A stretch of DNA of 64,000 bases from Tuberibacillus sp. Marseille-P3662. GTDB lineage: Bacteria > Bacillota > Bacilli > Bacillales > Sporolactobacillaceae. Below are positions 51,681-61,209 of this stretch, one piece after another (positions within the stretch are counted from its first letter, which is position 1; every line of letters begins with the position of its first letter). Both the position numbers and the translations under genes were made by a program. The stretch is taken from positions 992,001-1,056,000 of the forward strand of contig NZ_FXBS01000006.1 in the NCBI RefSeq assembly GCF_900178005.1. The letters run 5' to 3'. The notes beneath the pieces are model-generated. The model ran no database searches. It saw only the letters and a list, made by a program, of their open reading frames with translations, and had not been told where the DNA came from.

Positions 51681-52328
51681 ATGGCCTATGCACCAATGAG
51701 TTCATTTGAAAACGCTATGCGCGATAATATTGTGGAGGCCGCCTATTCGTTATATCAAAGCAAGGCCTCTTTCGCCACGTATTATTATTCCAAATGTAAT
51801 GAAGACTACTGGAAATTAACGAATGAAGGCGGCTTTTCGCTTCGCGACAACGCGTCACCATCGGCTGCCATTCAAGATATCTTTGACAACGGACAACTGT
51901 ATGCGTTTGAGTGCGCAACAGCTATGATGATGATTTTATTTAAAGCGGTCCAAGAACAGGTCAGTGAGCAGCACTACAACCAGATATACCAGCGCATCTA
52001 CTTATGGGATTGGAACACGCATCCTCATTTACCTATTCATATCCAACATGGCGTTCGCGGCGGAAGAAATGGAGATATTCGTTATTTCAAAAACCCCGCT
52101 GTCAATCCAAAAACCCCGCAATGGCAAGGAGAAAATGTTATTCAACTGCCAAACGGACAGTTCTATGGACATGGTATTGGTATGGGGACAGCTGACGAAT
52201 TTATTCAAGAATTAAACGACAATCGCAGGCCGGGCGCTCAGCAGTCCGCTTACTTAATGAACCGGGCGACGCGACCGCGCTATGATGTCCTTCAGTCCTT
52301 CATCAATGGCGTACCATCTTTTAGCTAA
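51681..52328 (+). CDS. tgl: spore coat protein-glutamine gamma-glutamyltransferase Tgl
   Basis: The 215-residue enzyme cross-links spore coat proteins through Gln-Lys bonds late in sporulation. It aligns with B. subtilis Tgl: ASFATYYYSKCNEDYWKL, the active-site Cys in YAFECATAMMMILFKA, YFKNPAVNPKTPQWQGENV, the catalytic His in YGHGIGMG, and RRPGAQQSAYL. It is about 30 residues shorter than the B. subtilis enzyme. I start at the ATG at 51681, which has AAGGAGG upstream; the longer frame overlaps the upstream gene. Its presence indicates a spore former. Confidence 0.93.
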   Translation: MAYAPMSSFENAMRDNIVEAAYSLYQSKASFATYYYSKCNEDYWKLTNEGGFSLRDNASPSAAIQDIFDNGQLYAFECATAMMMILFKAVQEQVSEQHYNQIYQRIYLWDWNTHPHLPIHIQHGVRGGRNGDIRYFKNPAVNPKTPQWQGENVIQLPNGQFYGHGIGMGTADEFIQELNDNRRPGAQQSAYLMNRATRPRYDVLQSFINGVPSFS

Positions 52329-53472
52329 AGGCCCGGCGCGCCATCATGGCCATGACGGCATCATCATTAGGGGGATTATGGACTCCTGGCAGCACGTCAC
52401 GATAATATTTTTCAAATGGCAGACTTTTAGATAAGCCACTGCCGCCAACGATGCGCATGACCGTATCGACAACTCGAACAGCCGTGTTCGTCACTTCATA
52501 TTTGACAGCTCCAAGCTCCGGAGCCATCTCATAGTGTCGTTCCGGTCGTTCATCCCAATCACGAGCAACGCTGTACATGAGTGTCCGTGCCCTAAGCACA
52601 TCCATCTCAATACGGGCGACTTTGTCTTGGATATGTGGAAGGTCCTGTATCGGATGATCCAAACTATTAGGCTGATATTCTTTGGCGAAGCGGATCGCGT
52701 CATTTTTCGCGGCAATGGCCACACCCATGTAACAAGCGGGTATATGTAATAACCATGCGGCTGGCAATCGATCTTTTTTCGTGTAGTCAATCGTTTCAAC
52801 ATAAGCTTCCGCTGGTACTTCAACATGGTCAAAATAAATATCGTCACTTCGTGTTGCTCGCATACCAATGGTATCCCATGTTTGTTTGACATCAACCCCG
52901 TTCTGGTCGCGTTGAACTAAGAATCCGCCAATCTCATCGGTTCCCTCAATGTTTGCGTTAACAATAAATGTATCCGCGAGGGGAGCCAATGTTGTGAATG
53001 TTTTATGACCATTGATCACCCAACCATTGTTGCGTTTTGAAGCGACGGTGGCAGGTAATCCTCCTCTGACAGGGTTGCCCGTTTTTGGTTCGGTCATCGC
53101 CCGATTAACGATGGTTCCATTCTGAACAACGTCCTCACATAAGCGACGATAAACGGATTCATCCCATTCATGTCTTTGATTCAAATCCATCATCACACCA
53201 AGGTGCCACCCCATTGCTAAGGCAGTTGACGCATCACCTTGTGCCAGCGTTTCTTGGGTCAGCATCAATTCATACAAACTAAGGTCTTCACCGCCATACG
53301 TTTTCGGAATCGTCAAAGTTTGATAATGGTGTTGTTTTAATTGGTCAAAATTCGCAAATGGAAAAGCGCCGGTCCTATCATAATAAGACGAGTCCGGCTG
53401 AATGGCCTGCGCGATCTCGGAAGCCCGGTCAACAATCTTTTGTTGCCGTTCGTTACGGATAAAGTTATTCAT
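52321..53472 (-). CDS. acyl-CoA dehydrogenase family protein
   Basis: The 383-residue flavoprotein has the ACAD fold: a helical N-terminal domain, a middle beta domain with NRAMTEPKTGNPVRGG and the substrate/FAD pattern DTIGMRATRSDDIYFDHVEVP, and a C-terminal helical bundle with RIVGGSGLSKSLPFEKYYRD. It resembles B. subtilis YdbM and flavin monooxygenase-like members more than classical dehydrogenases; the catalytic Glu is not obvious. The ATG at 53472 is preferred over a GTG 12 bases earlier, but neither site is strong. Its 3' end overlaps the tgl stop by eight bases, tail to tail. Confidence 0.85.
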   Translation of the reverse strand: MNNFIRNERQQKIVDRASEIAQAIQPDSSYYDRTGAFPFANFDQLKQHHYQTLTIPKTYGGEDLSLYELMLTQETLAQGDASTALAMGWHLGVMMDLNQRHEWDESVYRRLCEDVVQNGTIVNRAMTEPKTGNPVRGGLPATVASKRNNGWVINGHKTFTTLAPLADTFIVNANIEGTDEIGGFLVQRDQNGVDVKQTWDTIGMRATRSDDIYFDHVEVPAEAYVETIDYTKKDRLPAAWLLHIPACYMGVAIAAKNDAIRFAKEYQPNSLDHPIQDLPHIQDKVARIEMDVLRARTLMYSVARDWDERPERHYEMAPELGAVKYEVTNTAVRVVDTVMRIVGGSGLSKSLPFEKYYRDVLPGVHNPPNDDAVMAMMARRAFS

Positions 53473-53596
53473 TTCTCGACCCACTTTCCATCTTTTTTAT
53501 ATAAGGCTGTTGAGTCCCAGTTACACTATCGATCATTACAAAAATGGATGGGAAAAATAAATTAAAAAAACAACAATTTTTTATAAAATAGGCAAT

Positions 53597-53636
53597 GTAA
53601 AAAAAGAGAAGCGTTTTCGCCTCCCTCTCTTTTACG
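53597..53636 (-). terminator. terminator of trhO
   Basis: On the minus strand GAGGCG and CGCTTC (with flanking AGAG/CTCT) form a stem with an AAAA loop followed by seven T residues, just after the trhO stop. Confidence 0.75.
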
Positions 53637-53639
53637 TCA

Positions 53640-54566
53640 TTACCCTTGCGATTGCTCCAATTGCTTATCTTTTTCGTAGCGATTGCGTGGATGTTCACGG
53701 CATTCTTCGGAGCAAGACCGCTTATATTGTTCTTCGCAATCCTCACAACAGACATGCTGCCAGTTACATTCTGGATTGGCACAGTTGACTAACCGATCTT
53801 CTTCCTTACCGCAGTGAAAACATGTTGCTATGACACGATCTTCTTCAGTCCGGTTAACAGGAACAGACATGCGCTCATCGAAGACATAACATTTCCCATC
53901 CCAATAACGTCCCTGCACGTTCTCATCTTTGCCGTAAGATACAATACCTCCGTGCAGTTGGTTGACGTCTTCGAAACCCTCTTGCTTGAGAAAGCCTGTG
54001 AGTTTTTCACAGCGAATGCCACCGGTACAATAAGCCAAAATCTTTTTATCCTTATGTTCACTTAAATTTTCGCGAATCCAGTCAGGCAGATCACGAAACG
54101 CATCAACATCAGGTAAAACAGCATTTTTGAAATGGCCGATGTCATGTTCGTATTTGTTACGTGCATCAAGAACAATAACATCATCACGTTGCAAATGCTC
54201 ATAGAATTCCTTCGGTGATAGATGGTTCCCTGTTTCTTGATTTGGATCAAGATCATCGTCCAATTTTAAAGACACGATTTCTTCACGGTGCCGGACGTGC
54301 ATTTTCTTAAATGCGTGGCCGCTTGTTTCGTCAATTTTAAATTCCATATCCGTGAATCGCGGATCTCTGCGTAACGTTGCAATATATTCATCGGTTGTCT
54401 CAGCGGGGCCCGAAACGGTTCCATTGAGCCCTTCAGAAGAAACCAAGATACGACCCTTTAATCCTAATTCCTGACATAATTGCAAATGCTCTCTCGTGAA
54501 TGTGTCTGGATCATCAATTTTGACATATTTATAATATAAAAGAACGCGATAGGATTGATTTGACAT
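53640..54566 (-). CDS. trhO: tRNA uridine hydroxylase TrhO (rhodanese family)
   Basis: The 308-residue protein belongs to the UPF0176/YbfQ-YceA family. It makes 5-hydroxyuridine at the tRNA wobble position in an oxygen-dependent reaction. An N-terminal acylphosphatase-like domain (to about 95) is followed by a rhodanese domain with [13 protein letters not shown] and the active-site Cys in [14 protein letters not shown] Cys-rich tail ([27 protein letters not shown]) probably binds zinc and is typical of the Bacillus form. ATG 54566 follows AAGGTGG. Confidence 0.94.
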   Translation of the reverse strand: MSNQSYRVLLYYKYVKIDDPDTFTREHLQLCQELGLKGRILVSSEGLNGTVSGPAETTDEYIATLRRDPRFTDMEFKIDETSGHAFKKMHVRHREEIVSLKLDDDLDPNQETGNHLSPKEFYEHLQRDDVIVLDARNKYEHDIGHFKNAVLPDVDAFRDLPDWIRENLSEHKDKKILAYCTGGIRCEKLTGFLKQEGFEDVNQLHGGIVSYGKDENVQGRYWDGKCYVFDERMSVPVNRTEEDRVIATCFHCGKEEDRLVNCANPECNWQHVCCEDCEEQYKRSCSEECREHPRNRYEKDKQLEQSQG

Positions 54567-54648
54567 AAATAGACACCACCTTAGTTCTCTTGTATTAAAA
54601 AAACACATCATCTATCATATCAAATTTTGTACGAACATGCATGGGATT

Positions 54649-54879
54649 TTAATCTTTTTTAAGCACAAGCATTTCTTCGATCAGCGAATCCATTTGTCGT
54701 TCTAATACCATGGAAGCGTCATTTAAAGCGCGATTATAAATGAGCGGCCCGATCTCCTTTAGGATAAAAGCATAAAGATTTTCAGCACCAATCATCCCTA
54801 GTTCTTCACTTCTCTCGTCATAGAAATAACCTTTTAATGCTTCAATAATTCTTTCCTTTTCATAAGGTTTTAACTCCAT
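54649..54879 (-). CDS. DUF2164 family protein
   Basis: The 76-residue protein is helical and acidic. Its pattern ERIIEALKGYFYDERSEELGMIGAENLYAFI, given here as ERIIEALKGYF and EELGMIGAENLYAFI, with GPLIYNRALNDAS, matches DUF2164. GGGGG lies nine bases before the ATG. The function is unknown. It is flanked by a terminator upstream and by trhO downstream. Confidence 0.8.
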   Translation of the reverse strand: MELKPYEKERIIEALKGYFYDERSEELGMIGAENLYAFILKEIGPLIYNRALNDASMVLERQMDSLIEEMLVLKKD

Positions 54880-54900
54880 TTAATAATCCCCCAAATCATT

Positions 54901-54930
54901 AAAGACACCAAGCTTTTGCTTGGTGTCTTT
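54901..54930. terminator. terminator of brxA
   Basis: AAAGACACCAAGC and GCTTGGTGTCTTT form a perfect 13-bp stem with a four-base loop, eight bases after the brxA stop. Confidence 0.85.
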
Positions 54931-54938
54931 TGTGTTAA

Positions 54939-55376
54939 TTATTCACCGCAATACTGCTGATAAGCCCCTTGAAGATTACGAACGATATTTTCCGGTTCTT
55001 CGTCTTCGATGTCCTCTCGTGGGATAAAGTGGACAACGTCGTTACCTTTCAAAATCGCCATTGAAGGTGATGATGGCTCGTAGCCTTTAAAGTAATCACG
55101 CATCTCGGCGGTCGCTTCCTTATCCTGTCCAGCGAATACGGTGACAAGATGGTCAGGCTGCGTCTCGGACTTTAACGAAGCAACAACGGCTGGACGGGCC
55201 AAGCCAGCAGCGCATCCGCAAATCGAATTAACGACTACTAAGCTCGTTCCTTCGGTATTTTCCATAAATGAATCGACATCTTCAGGTGTTCGTAATTCGT
55301 TAAATCCAGCCTCGGTTAGTTCATCACGCATGGGCTGGACAATTTGCCGCATATATTCTTCGTAAGCCATTGACAT
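54939..55376 (-). CDS. brxA: bacilliredoxin BrxA/BrxB family
   Basis: The 145-residue thioredoxin-like protein removes bacillithiol from S-bacillithiolated proteins in Bacillus. The diagnostic CGC active site is in VVNSICGCAAGLARPA, and FAGQDKEATAEMRDYFKG and EPSSPSMAILK match the YphP/YqiW family. The N-terminus MSMAYEEYMRQIVQPMR is closest to YphP (BrxA). It implies a bacillithiol-using organism. It is monocistronic with its own terminator. Confidence 0.92.
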   Translation of the reverse strand: MSMAYEEYMRQIVQPMRDELTEAGFNELRTPEDVDSFMENTEGTSLVVVNSICGCAAGLARPAVVASLKSETQPDHLVTVFAGQDKEATAEMRDYFKGYEPSSPSMAILKGNDVVHFIPREDIEDEEPENIVRNLQGAYQQYCGE

Positions 55377-55552
55377 ATTAGATGATCCCTCCGGATATTG
55401 TGTCTTTAGCTCAATTTACCATATTGAAACGATACCATACAAATATCTGAACTAAGTCAAGCTTCTTCACTTAAGCAAAATGAACATCCCTCTTTTCAAT
55501 CTGCAGCCATTTTGTGTATTCTATAAATATCTTACTTTAGGGAGGAAATGAT

Positions 55553-55960
55553 TTGATCGATGTTTTTGTTGATGGCGCCAGCGCCGGTGATCCCGGGCCA
55601 TCAGGCGCTGGTATATTTATAAAACATTCTAATGGAACGGTGGAAACTTACTCTGTTTATTTAAGTGATTTCGATCACAACCATACAGCCGAATTCAAAG
55701 CAAGTATCAAAGCTTTAAACATTTGTTTAGAGAAAGGTTACAAGAGCGTCGCGCTTAAAACAGATTCTCAACTTGTTGACGACGCGTTTAACAGGCGCTT
55801 CGTTAAAAAACAGACCTATAAACCTCTACTTAATCAATTGTTGCAATTGGCGGCAGATTTTGATCTTGTATTTATGAAGTGGATTCCGGGAAAAGCCAAT
55901 AATCAAGCCGATTACCTGGCAAAGCAGGCGATTCATCAGCGAAGTGACGGTGAGGACTGA
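55553..55960 (+). CDS. RNase H-like protein (reverse transcriptase-like family)
   Basis: This 135-residue RNase H1 fold has FVDGASAGDPGPSGAGI (first catalytic Asp), NHTAEFKASIKALNI (Glu), LKTDSQLVDDAF (second Asp) and the final NNQADYLAKQA (third Asp). All four acidic residues of the RNase H site are retained. It lacks the N-terminal hybrid-binding domain. It resembles the B. subtilis RNase H-like proteins YpdQ/YpeP, which have not been shown to be active. The TTG start has GGGAGG upstream. The stop overlaps the next gene's ATG by one base. Confidence 0.88.
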   Translation: MIDVFVDGASAGDPGPSGAGIFIKHSNGTVETYSVYLSDFDHNHTAEFKASIKALNICLEKGYKSVALKTDSQLVDDAFNRRFVKKQTYKPLLNQLLQLAADFDLVFMKWIPGKANNQADYLAKQAIHQRSDGED

Positions 55961-56877
55961 TGACATTAAGAAAGTCGCTTATGGCCGATTCAGGCTTATT
56001 ACTAGTTGCTTTTTTCTGGGGAACAACGTTCGTGATCGTTCAGGGGGCGATTCAGACATTACCGCCGTTTATTTTTAATGCTTGGCGGTTTTTGTGTGCT
56101 AGCCTTTGTTTATGTCTGGCCATTCCATTTATCAGGGGTTATGGACAAAAGAATGTGACGAGACAGACCCTGTTCAAAGGTGGCATACTCGGCACGTTAT
56201 TATTCGCAGGCTATTCAACCCAAACGATGGCACTTATATATTCATCAGCGTCTAAGGTCGCTTTTATTACTGGGCTCAGTGTGGTCTTAGTCCCGATATT
56301 TGCGTTCATTATTTTACGAGAGCAGCCCAAACTGGCAGCGTTATTGGGCGTCGGGGCTGCTACGGTCGGATTATATTTGATGTCAATATTCAAGGATCTA
56401 TCCATTCATGCCGGAGATTTTCTTGCGTTCTTATGTGCATTCGGTTTTGCACTACACATTATCTATACAGCAACATTCACCAAAAACGAATCAAGCCTTC
56501 ACTTAACCATCATTCAATTGTTGGTCGTGTCGTTACTTAGTTTTTTGGGTGGCCTTGTGACTGATGGGGTCACAGCTACATTTCTACCTGAATCATTGAT
56601 CCAGCCAGAAGTGCTTTGGTCACTTTTATCAACAGCCATCCTTGCGACGTCATTAGCTTACTTCATGCAGACTTACTTGCAATTATTCACACCGGCAACC
56701 CATGTTGGGTTGATCTTTATCATGGAACCTGTATTTGCTGCCTTGACCGCTGTGATATGGCAAAACGAACAGATACCCCTTCATGTTAAATGGGGATCAG
56801 CGCTCATTATGATCGGCATGTTGCTCGCAGAATGGCCGCAAAAAAGTCATAGTGATAGCGCCTCTAAAAACGTCTAA
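55960..56877 (+). CDS. EamA/DMT-family permease
   Basis: The 305-residue protein has ten membrane helices in two EamA repeats. The first begins LLVAFFWGTTFVIVQGAI and the second near FLCAFGFALHIIYTATF; conserved motifs are VALVPIF-like VVLVPIFAFI and EPVFAALTAVIW. DMT exporters move small metabolites such as amino acids. It is translationally coupled to the RNase H-like gene (one-base overlap). Confidence 0.9.
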   Translation: MTLRKSLMADSGLLLVAFFWGTTFVIVQGAIQTLPPFIFNAWRFLCASLCLCLAIPFIRGYGQKNVTRQTLFKGGILGTLLFAGYSTQTMALIYSSASKVAFITGLSVVLVPIFAFIILREQPKLAALLGVGAATVGLYLMSIFKDLSIHAGDFLAFLCAFGFALHIIYTATFTKNESSLHLTIIQLLVVSLLSFLGGLVTDGVTATFLPESLIQPEVLWSLLSTAILATSLAYFMQTYLQLFTPATHVGLIFIMEPVFAALTAVIWQNEQIPLHVKWGSALIMIGMLLAEWPQKSHSDSASKNV

Positions 56878-56903
56878 CCCCCCCTCACAAGTAAAGGGGG
56901 GGT
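56876..56903. terminator. bidirectional terminator
   Basis: A run of seven C residues pairs with seven G residues around an 11-base loop, between the convergent DMT permease and IDEAL-domain genes. Confidence 0.8.
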
Positions 56904-56907
56904 GTAT

Positions 56908-57132
56908 TTATCGACAAAGTTTGGCGTATTCCTCACTCAATTGAAAAAAACGATCTCGGTCATTTTCATCTAAACAACGATCAATCTCACGTTGCAGACG
57001 GGTTTTTCTGGCCGTTAATAAGGCCTCATCTAAAACCATCTGGGCATAGATTTCACGGAAAGTTGAACGTGACTTTTGCTGTCGGGACATAGCCATTTCT
57101 TTGGTTTGCTCATGAAAACTTTTGCCTGACAT
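56908..57132 (-). CDS. IDEAL-domain small protein
   Basis: The 74-residue protein has a basic N-terminal part and a C-terminal IDEAL motif: YAQMVLDEALLTARK followed by IDRCLDENDRDRFFQLSEEY. The domain is named after this pattern and occurs in short Bacillus regulators such as the ComK-related and competence-linked proteins. GGGGAGG lies seven bases before the ATG. The function is not known. Confidence 0.85.
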   Translation of the reverse strand: MSGKSFHEQTKEMAMSRQQKSRSTFREIYAQMVLDEALLTARKTRLQREIDRCLDENDRDRFFQLSEEYAKLCR

Positions 57133-57368
57133 CGCTGATTCCTCCCCTTGCCCTTTTTTTCATTATACCTCAATTATCTGACTTTTGCAACCTTTCTGAT
57201 ACCTATTTTTATTTATACTTTTTCACTAAAATAAACAGCATATTTGAATTCAAACAACCGTTTGATTAAAATGACTTAAGTACATAATGCATAATCTTTT
57301 ATACTCTTGTGTCATTCTTGGTACAATGGGAGATAACCATCTAAATGAAAATGAAGCGAGGCATTGAT

Positions 57369-58853
57369 ATGACTGATGATAGCAACACAAAAGCAGCGAT
57401 GATTTTGTTTGGAGCAACAGGTGATTTGGCCAAACGAAAGCTTTATCCGGCTTTATATAATATCTATAGGAATAGTCAAGAATTTCATGATTTCGCAGTC
57501 ATTGGTGCTGCCCGCCGTCCCTGGGATCATGAAACATATCGTGAGCATGTGTACGCAGCCATACAACCGTTTGTAGCGGAGGGTGATGACGTGGGCGATT
57601 TTTTGGATCGATTCCACTACTATTCCATTGATGTCAATGACATTCAATCATACTTAGGCTTAAAAGATATGGCTGAACAATTGGATCACCAATATCATTT
57701 AAATGGTAACCGTCTCTTTTATCTGGCTATGGCACCGTCTTTCTTTGGTACAGTGACGCATAATCTTAATGATTCGAGCCTATCAAAAACGAATGGCTGG
57801 AAACGGCTCGTCATTGAAAAACCGTTTGGCCATGATCTCACATCGGCTCAACAACTCAACCAAGAAATCCGTCATGTTTTTGCCGAAGAAGAGATTTATC
57901 GTATTGACCATTATCTGGGTAAAGAAATGATTCAAAACATTCAAGTCCTCAGGTTTGCTAACCCTATTTTTGAATACATGTGGAACAACCGGTATATTTC
58001 CAATGTGCAAATAACTACGAGTGAACATGTCGGTGTTGGTGAACGGGCCGGATATTATGATAAGACCGGAGCTTTGATGGATATGGTCCAAAATCACGTG
58101 TTGCAAATGGTGGCTTTAACGGCTATGGAACCGCCGAGTCGATTGGATACTGAAGATATTCGCGATGAAAAAGTCAAGGCATTACGTTCCATTCGCCCTG
58201 TTAATGCTGACAATGTTCATGACCATATTGTCCGGGCCCAATATACAAGCGGAACAATCGATGACCAAGTTGTGCCAGGCTATCGTGATGAAGATGGTGT
58301 TTCACATACATCAACAACGGATACCTATATTGCTGGGAAACTTTACATTGATAACTTTCGCTGGTCAGGTGTACCATTCTATATAAGAACTGGTAAACGT
58401 CTTGCTGAGAAATCAACCGAGATTGTTGTTGAATTTAAAGATTCCCCAATGACCCATGATTTCAAGGGATCGGACATTAGACCCAATCTTTTGGTCATTC
58501 ATGTTCAGCCTGACGAAGGTATTTCTTTAAAATTAAATGCTAAGAAATTCAGTACTTCCAATGAAACAATGCCGGTCACCATGGATTTTTCCAGCCATGG
58601 TTTGGATGAATACCGGGCCTCTGATGCTTATGAACGGTTACTATATGATTGCATTCGCGGTGATTCGACGAATTTCACACGATGGGACGAAGTGGCGTTA
58701 TCTTGGGAATACGTTGATTCCGTGATCAAGGCATGGAACGAGGTTAACCTCCCCGTGAAAGAATATGAAGCTGGATCGATGGGACCCAGCGAGGCCGACC
58801 AACTCTTGGCGAAAAGTGGTCATAAATGGTGGCCGCTCAATCAAATGAATTAA
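57369..58853 (+). CDS. zwf: glucose-6-phosphate 1-dehydrogenase
   Basis: The 494-residue enzyme begins the pentose phosphate pathway and makes NADPH. The Rossmann motif ILFGATGDLAKRKLYPALY, the active-site RIDHYLGKEMIQN with its catalytic His, KPFGHDL and FYIRTGKRL are present. I choose the ATG at 57369, six bases after GCGAGG. An ATG 24 bases earlier is possible but its site is 13 bases away. The next gene starts 15 bases after its stop. Confidence 0.96.
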   Translation: MTDDSNTKAAMILFGATGDLAKRKLYPALYNIYRNSQEFHDFAVIGAARRPWDHETYREHVYAAIQPFVAEGDDVGDFLDRFHYYSIDVNDIQSYLGLKDMAEQLDHQYHLNGNRLFYLAMAPSFFGTVTHNLNDSSLSKTNGWKRLVIEKPFGHDLTSAQQLNQEIRHVFAEEEIYRIDHYLGKEMIQNIQVLRFANPIFEYMWNNRYISNVQITTSEHVGVGERAGYYDKTGALMDMVQNHVLQMVALTAMEPPSRLDTEDIRDEKVKALRSIRPVNADNVHDHIVRAQYTSGTIDDQVVPGYRDEDGVSHTSTTDTYIAGKLYIDNFRWSGVPFYIRTGKRLAEKSTEIVVEFKDSPMTHDFKGSDIRPNLLVIHVQPDEGISLKLNAKKFSTSNETMPVTMDFSSHGLDEYRASDAYERLLYDCIRGDSTNFTRWDEVALSWEYVDSVIKAWNEVNLPVKEYEAGSMGPSEADQLLAKSGHKWWPLNQMN

Positions 58854-58867
58854 ATGGAGGTTTTTAA

Positions 58868-59482
58868 ATGGTTAAAGTTCATGATGTCTCACTTCCGATT
58901 TATGAAGGGATGCCTGTCTACAAAGACAAATCTGAAAAACAACCGCAATTCGAAACAACGACTTCAGGACATGTCACGGAATCCCGCTTTACAATGGATG
59001 CTCATACCGGGACACACGTCGATGCACCTTTGCACATGATCGAAGATGGACAAACGATTGAATCCGTCAGTATTCATGATTTAGTCACCCCCATCAAATT
59101 GTTCGATTTGACGGATGTCCAGGATGGTATCACCGAGAGTGATCTGCAGAATCTTGATATTGAAGCCGGCGATTTCATCCTTTTTAAAACGAAAAATTCT
59201 TTTGATACCAGCTTTAATTTTGAATTTATCTTTTTAAAGGAATCGGGTGCTAAATATTTGGCCGAGAAAGCCATAAAAGGTGTCGGCATCGATTCACTAG
59301 GTATTGAACGGAGTCAAGCTGACCACGCTACACACCGGGCTTTATTTACGCAAGATATTATTATTATTGAAGGTCTCAAGTTAGATCAGGTTCACGAAGG
59401 CCGTTACCAAATGGTCGCAGCCCCTCTGAAAATGCAATCGATTGATGCTGCGCCAGCTCGTATTATCCTAATGGAAGATTAA
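58868..59482 (+). CDS. cyclase family protein (kynurenine formamidase-like)
   Basis: This is a 204-residue metal-dependent hydrolase of the cyclase family (PF04199). The metal motif appears as MDAHTGTHVDAPLHM, and SLPIYEGMPVY stands at the N-terminus as usual. Related enzymes are arylformamidase KynB and isatin hydrolase. No tryptophan-degradation genes are nearby, so a kynurenine role is not supported. ATGGAGG precedes the ATG. It is probably co-transcribed with zwf, which is unusual. Confidence 0.9.
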   Translation: MVKVHDVSLPIYEGMPVYKDKSEKQPQFETTTSGHVTESRFTMDAHTGTHVDAPLHMIEDGQTIESVSIHDLVTPIKLFDLTDVQDGITESDLQNLDIEAGDFILFKTKNSFDTSFNFEFIFLKESGAKYLAEKAIKGVGIDSLGIERSQADHATHRALFTQDIIIIEGLKLDQVHEGRYQMVAAPLKMQSIDAAPARIILMED

Positions 59483-59488
59483 TGAGAA

Positions 59489-59519
59489 CACCCCCGGCGT
59501 TCGATTTTTGCCGGGGGTG
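59489..59519. terminator. bidirectional terminator
   Basis: CACCCCCGGC and GCCGGGGGTG pair between the convergent cyclase and MFS genes. Confidence 0.9.
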
Positions 59520-59526
59520 ATTATCG

Positions 59527-60753
59527 TTATGTTGTTTTTAATTGATTTTGTTTTTGATCCGAAGTGTTGCCTGGGCGAATGGCAAAATAAGTAAATATTA
59601 CAGCAAGAATCGTAAGCCCTGCTGCTGTTAAAAACATGATTTTGACAGAAGCATCCATAAGCATCGCAAATAACGGCGGGCCTGCAGCGACTCCAATGAA
59701 TCGCATACTGCTGTACAAACTCGTAATAGTCCCTCGATTTTCTTTTTCTATACCTTCCGTAATAAACGCATCCAAGGATGGCAGAACAAATCCAATCCCA
59801 ATGCCACCGATAAATAAGTAGCTTAAGAACCATAGTAAAGTGGGTTTGAAGCTCAATAAAACCATGGTCACGGCCAAAAGCAACATCCCGATAAACACGA
59901 GCCATTTCATCAGAACTTTATTTTGACCGATCTTCTTACCTGTCACAAGTGATGATACAGATAAAGCAAATAATGGGATGGCAATATATAAACCTTTTTT
60001 AATGCCTTTGGTATTGTAGTCGCTTTCCAAAAGTTCGGATAAATAGAACAGCGTTCCAAATAAAATGAACATAATAATACCACCCGTAAAGAAAACCGCT
60101 GCTAACCATTTACCTTTTTCCTTAAAAATATCTTTCACATTTTTAACAAATTTAGGAAACGGATCGGGTTTGTTCTGTTTTTTAGGTGATTTAACGAAAA
60201 AACCGACCAATAAAATTGAAATCAGGCATAAGACTGGAATTGATAAAAACGGCAGATACCATATGAATCCCGCTAAAAATGCTCCAATAATCGGGCTTAA
60301 CACTTTACCAAATGTATTTGAAGTTTCAATCACACCCAATCCCCGGCTGACTTCTTGCTCATCTTTAAATAAATCGCCAACCGTTGGAATCACAACGGGG
60401 AATGCTCCCGATGCCCCAACGCCTTGTAATAAACGTCCAGCTAAAATAAGCAGATACGCGCCATCCATAAGCCATGAAGCCAAACCTGCAATAGCTCCTC
60501 CTATGGCGGCTATGATCAAACTCGGCAGGATAATTTTTTTCCTCCCCCATCGATCAGATAAATAACCTGCAATTGGTATAAAGATGATCGCTACAACAGA
60601 ATAAACCGTAATAATGAGACTCGATTGAAAGGCACTGATCTTCAATTCCTGTTCAATGGTTGGCAAAACCGGAATTAACATTGAGTTCCCCAACGTCATC
60701 ATGAGCGGAATTGAAGCCAGTGACAATAAGTCTAATGTTTTTTTATTTTCCAT
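59527..60753 (-). CDS. MFS multidrug efflux transporter (DHA1 type)
   Basis: The 408-residue protein has 12 membrane helices. Motif A lies in GYLSDRWGRKKIILPSL, and LQGVGASGAFPVVIPTVGDLF is the helix 4-5 region of drug-proton antiporters. The ATG at 60753 has GTGGAGG upstream; the 20 additional in-frame residues have no site. No adjacent regulator is seen. Substrates cannot be predicted. Confidence 0.9.
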   Translation of the reverse strand: MENKKTLDLLSLASIPLMMTLGNSMLIPVLPTIEQELKISAFQSSLIITVYSVVAIIFIPIAGYLSDRWGRKKIILPSLIIAAIGGAIAGLASWLMDGAYLLILAGRLLQGVGASGAFPVVIPTVGDLFKDEQEVSRGLGVIETSNTFGKVLSPIIGAFLAGFIWYLPFLSIPVLCLISILLVGFFVKSPKKQNKPDPFPKFVKNVKDIFKEKGKWLAAVFFTGGIIMFILFGTLFYLSELLESDYNTKGIKKGLYIAIPLFALSVSSLVTGKKIGQNKVLMKWLVFIGMLLLAVTMVLLSFKPTLLWFLSYLFIGGIGIGFVLPSLDAFITEGIEKENRGTITSLYSSMRFIGVAAGPPLFAMLMDASVKIMFLTAAGLTILAVIFTYFAIRPGNTSDQKQNQLKTT

Positions 60754-60912
60754 AAGCAGCTGCCTCCACGGTCTATATATGGTTGCTAATATTTTTCGAT
60801 GCATGGATGGCATTTATTCGTATTCAAATTGGTAATAAATAACTAGAAGGACATTGGCATGAATAACTGTTGATTTGGAAAGATTAGTGAGATGAGAAGG
60901 AGGTTATATCAA

Positions 60913-61209
60913 GTGGAAATACCTGAATCAGAACAATTACAATCAAAATCAAAGTTGTCACCGCTTCAAGAAACCCAACAACTATTACAATCAGCGCTTG
61001 AATCGGTGACGAATGCCCAAGCAATGCACAATCGCCAAGCACTCATCCAAACCGAGCAATCGATTCAAAAGGCTCAGCAAACGCTGATTACAAGCTTACA
61101 ATTCACAAATAACCAAGAAGAACAACAGGCTGTTGAATTTGCCCAGCAAGAACTTCAGCAGGCGCAACAAAAATTAATGAATTCCGAACATAATCCTCAG
61201 AATCAGTAA
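60913..61209 (+). CDS. Gln-rich helical small protein, unknown
   Basis: The 98-residue protein is almost entirely helical and Gln-rich (about one residue in four), with LSPLQETQQLLQSALESVTNAQ, given as LSPLQETQQLLQSAL, and QEEQQAVEFAQQELQQAQQK. It probably forms a short coiled coil. The GTG at 60913 is nine bases after AAGGAGG. A terminator follows. I do not recognise a family; small Gln-rich proteins of this sort occur in spore formers. Confidence 0.7.
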   Translation: MEIPESEQLQSKSKLSPLQETQQLLQSALESVTNAQAMHNRQALIQTEQSIQKAQQTLITSLQFTNNQEEQQAVEFAQQELQQAQQKLMNSEHNPQNQ

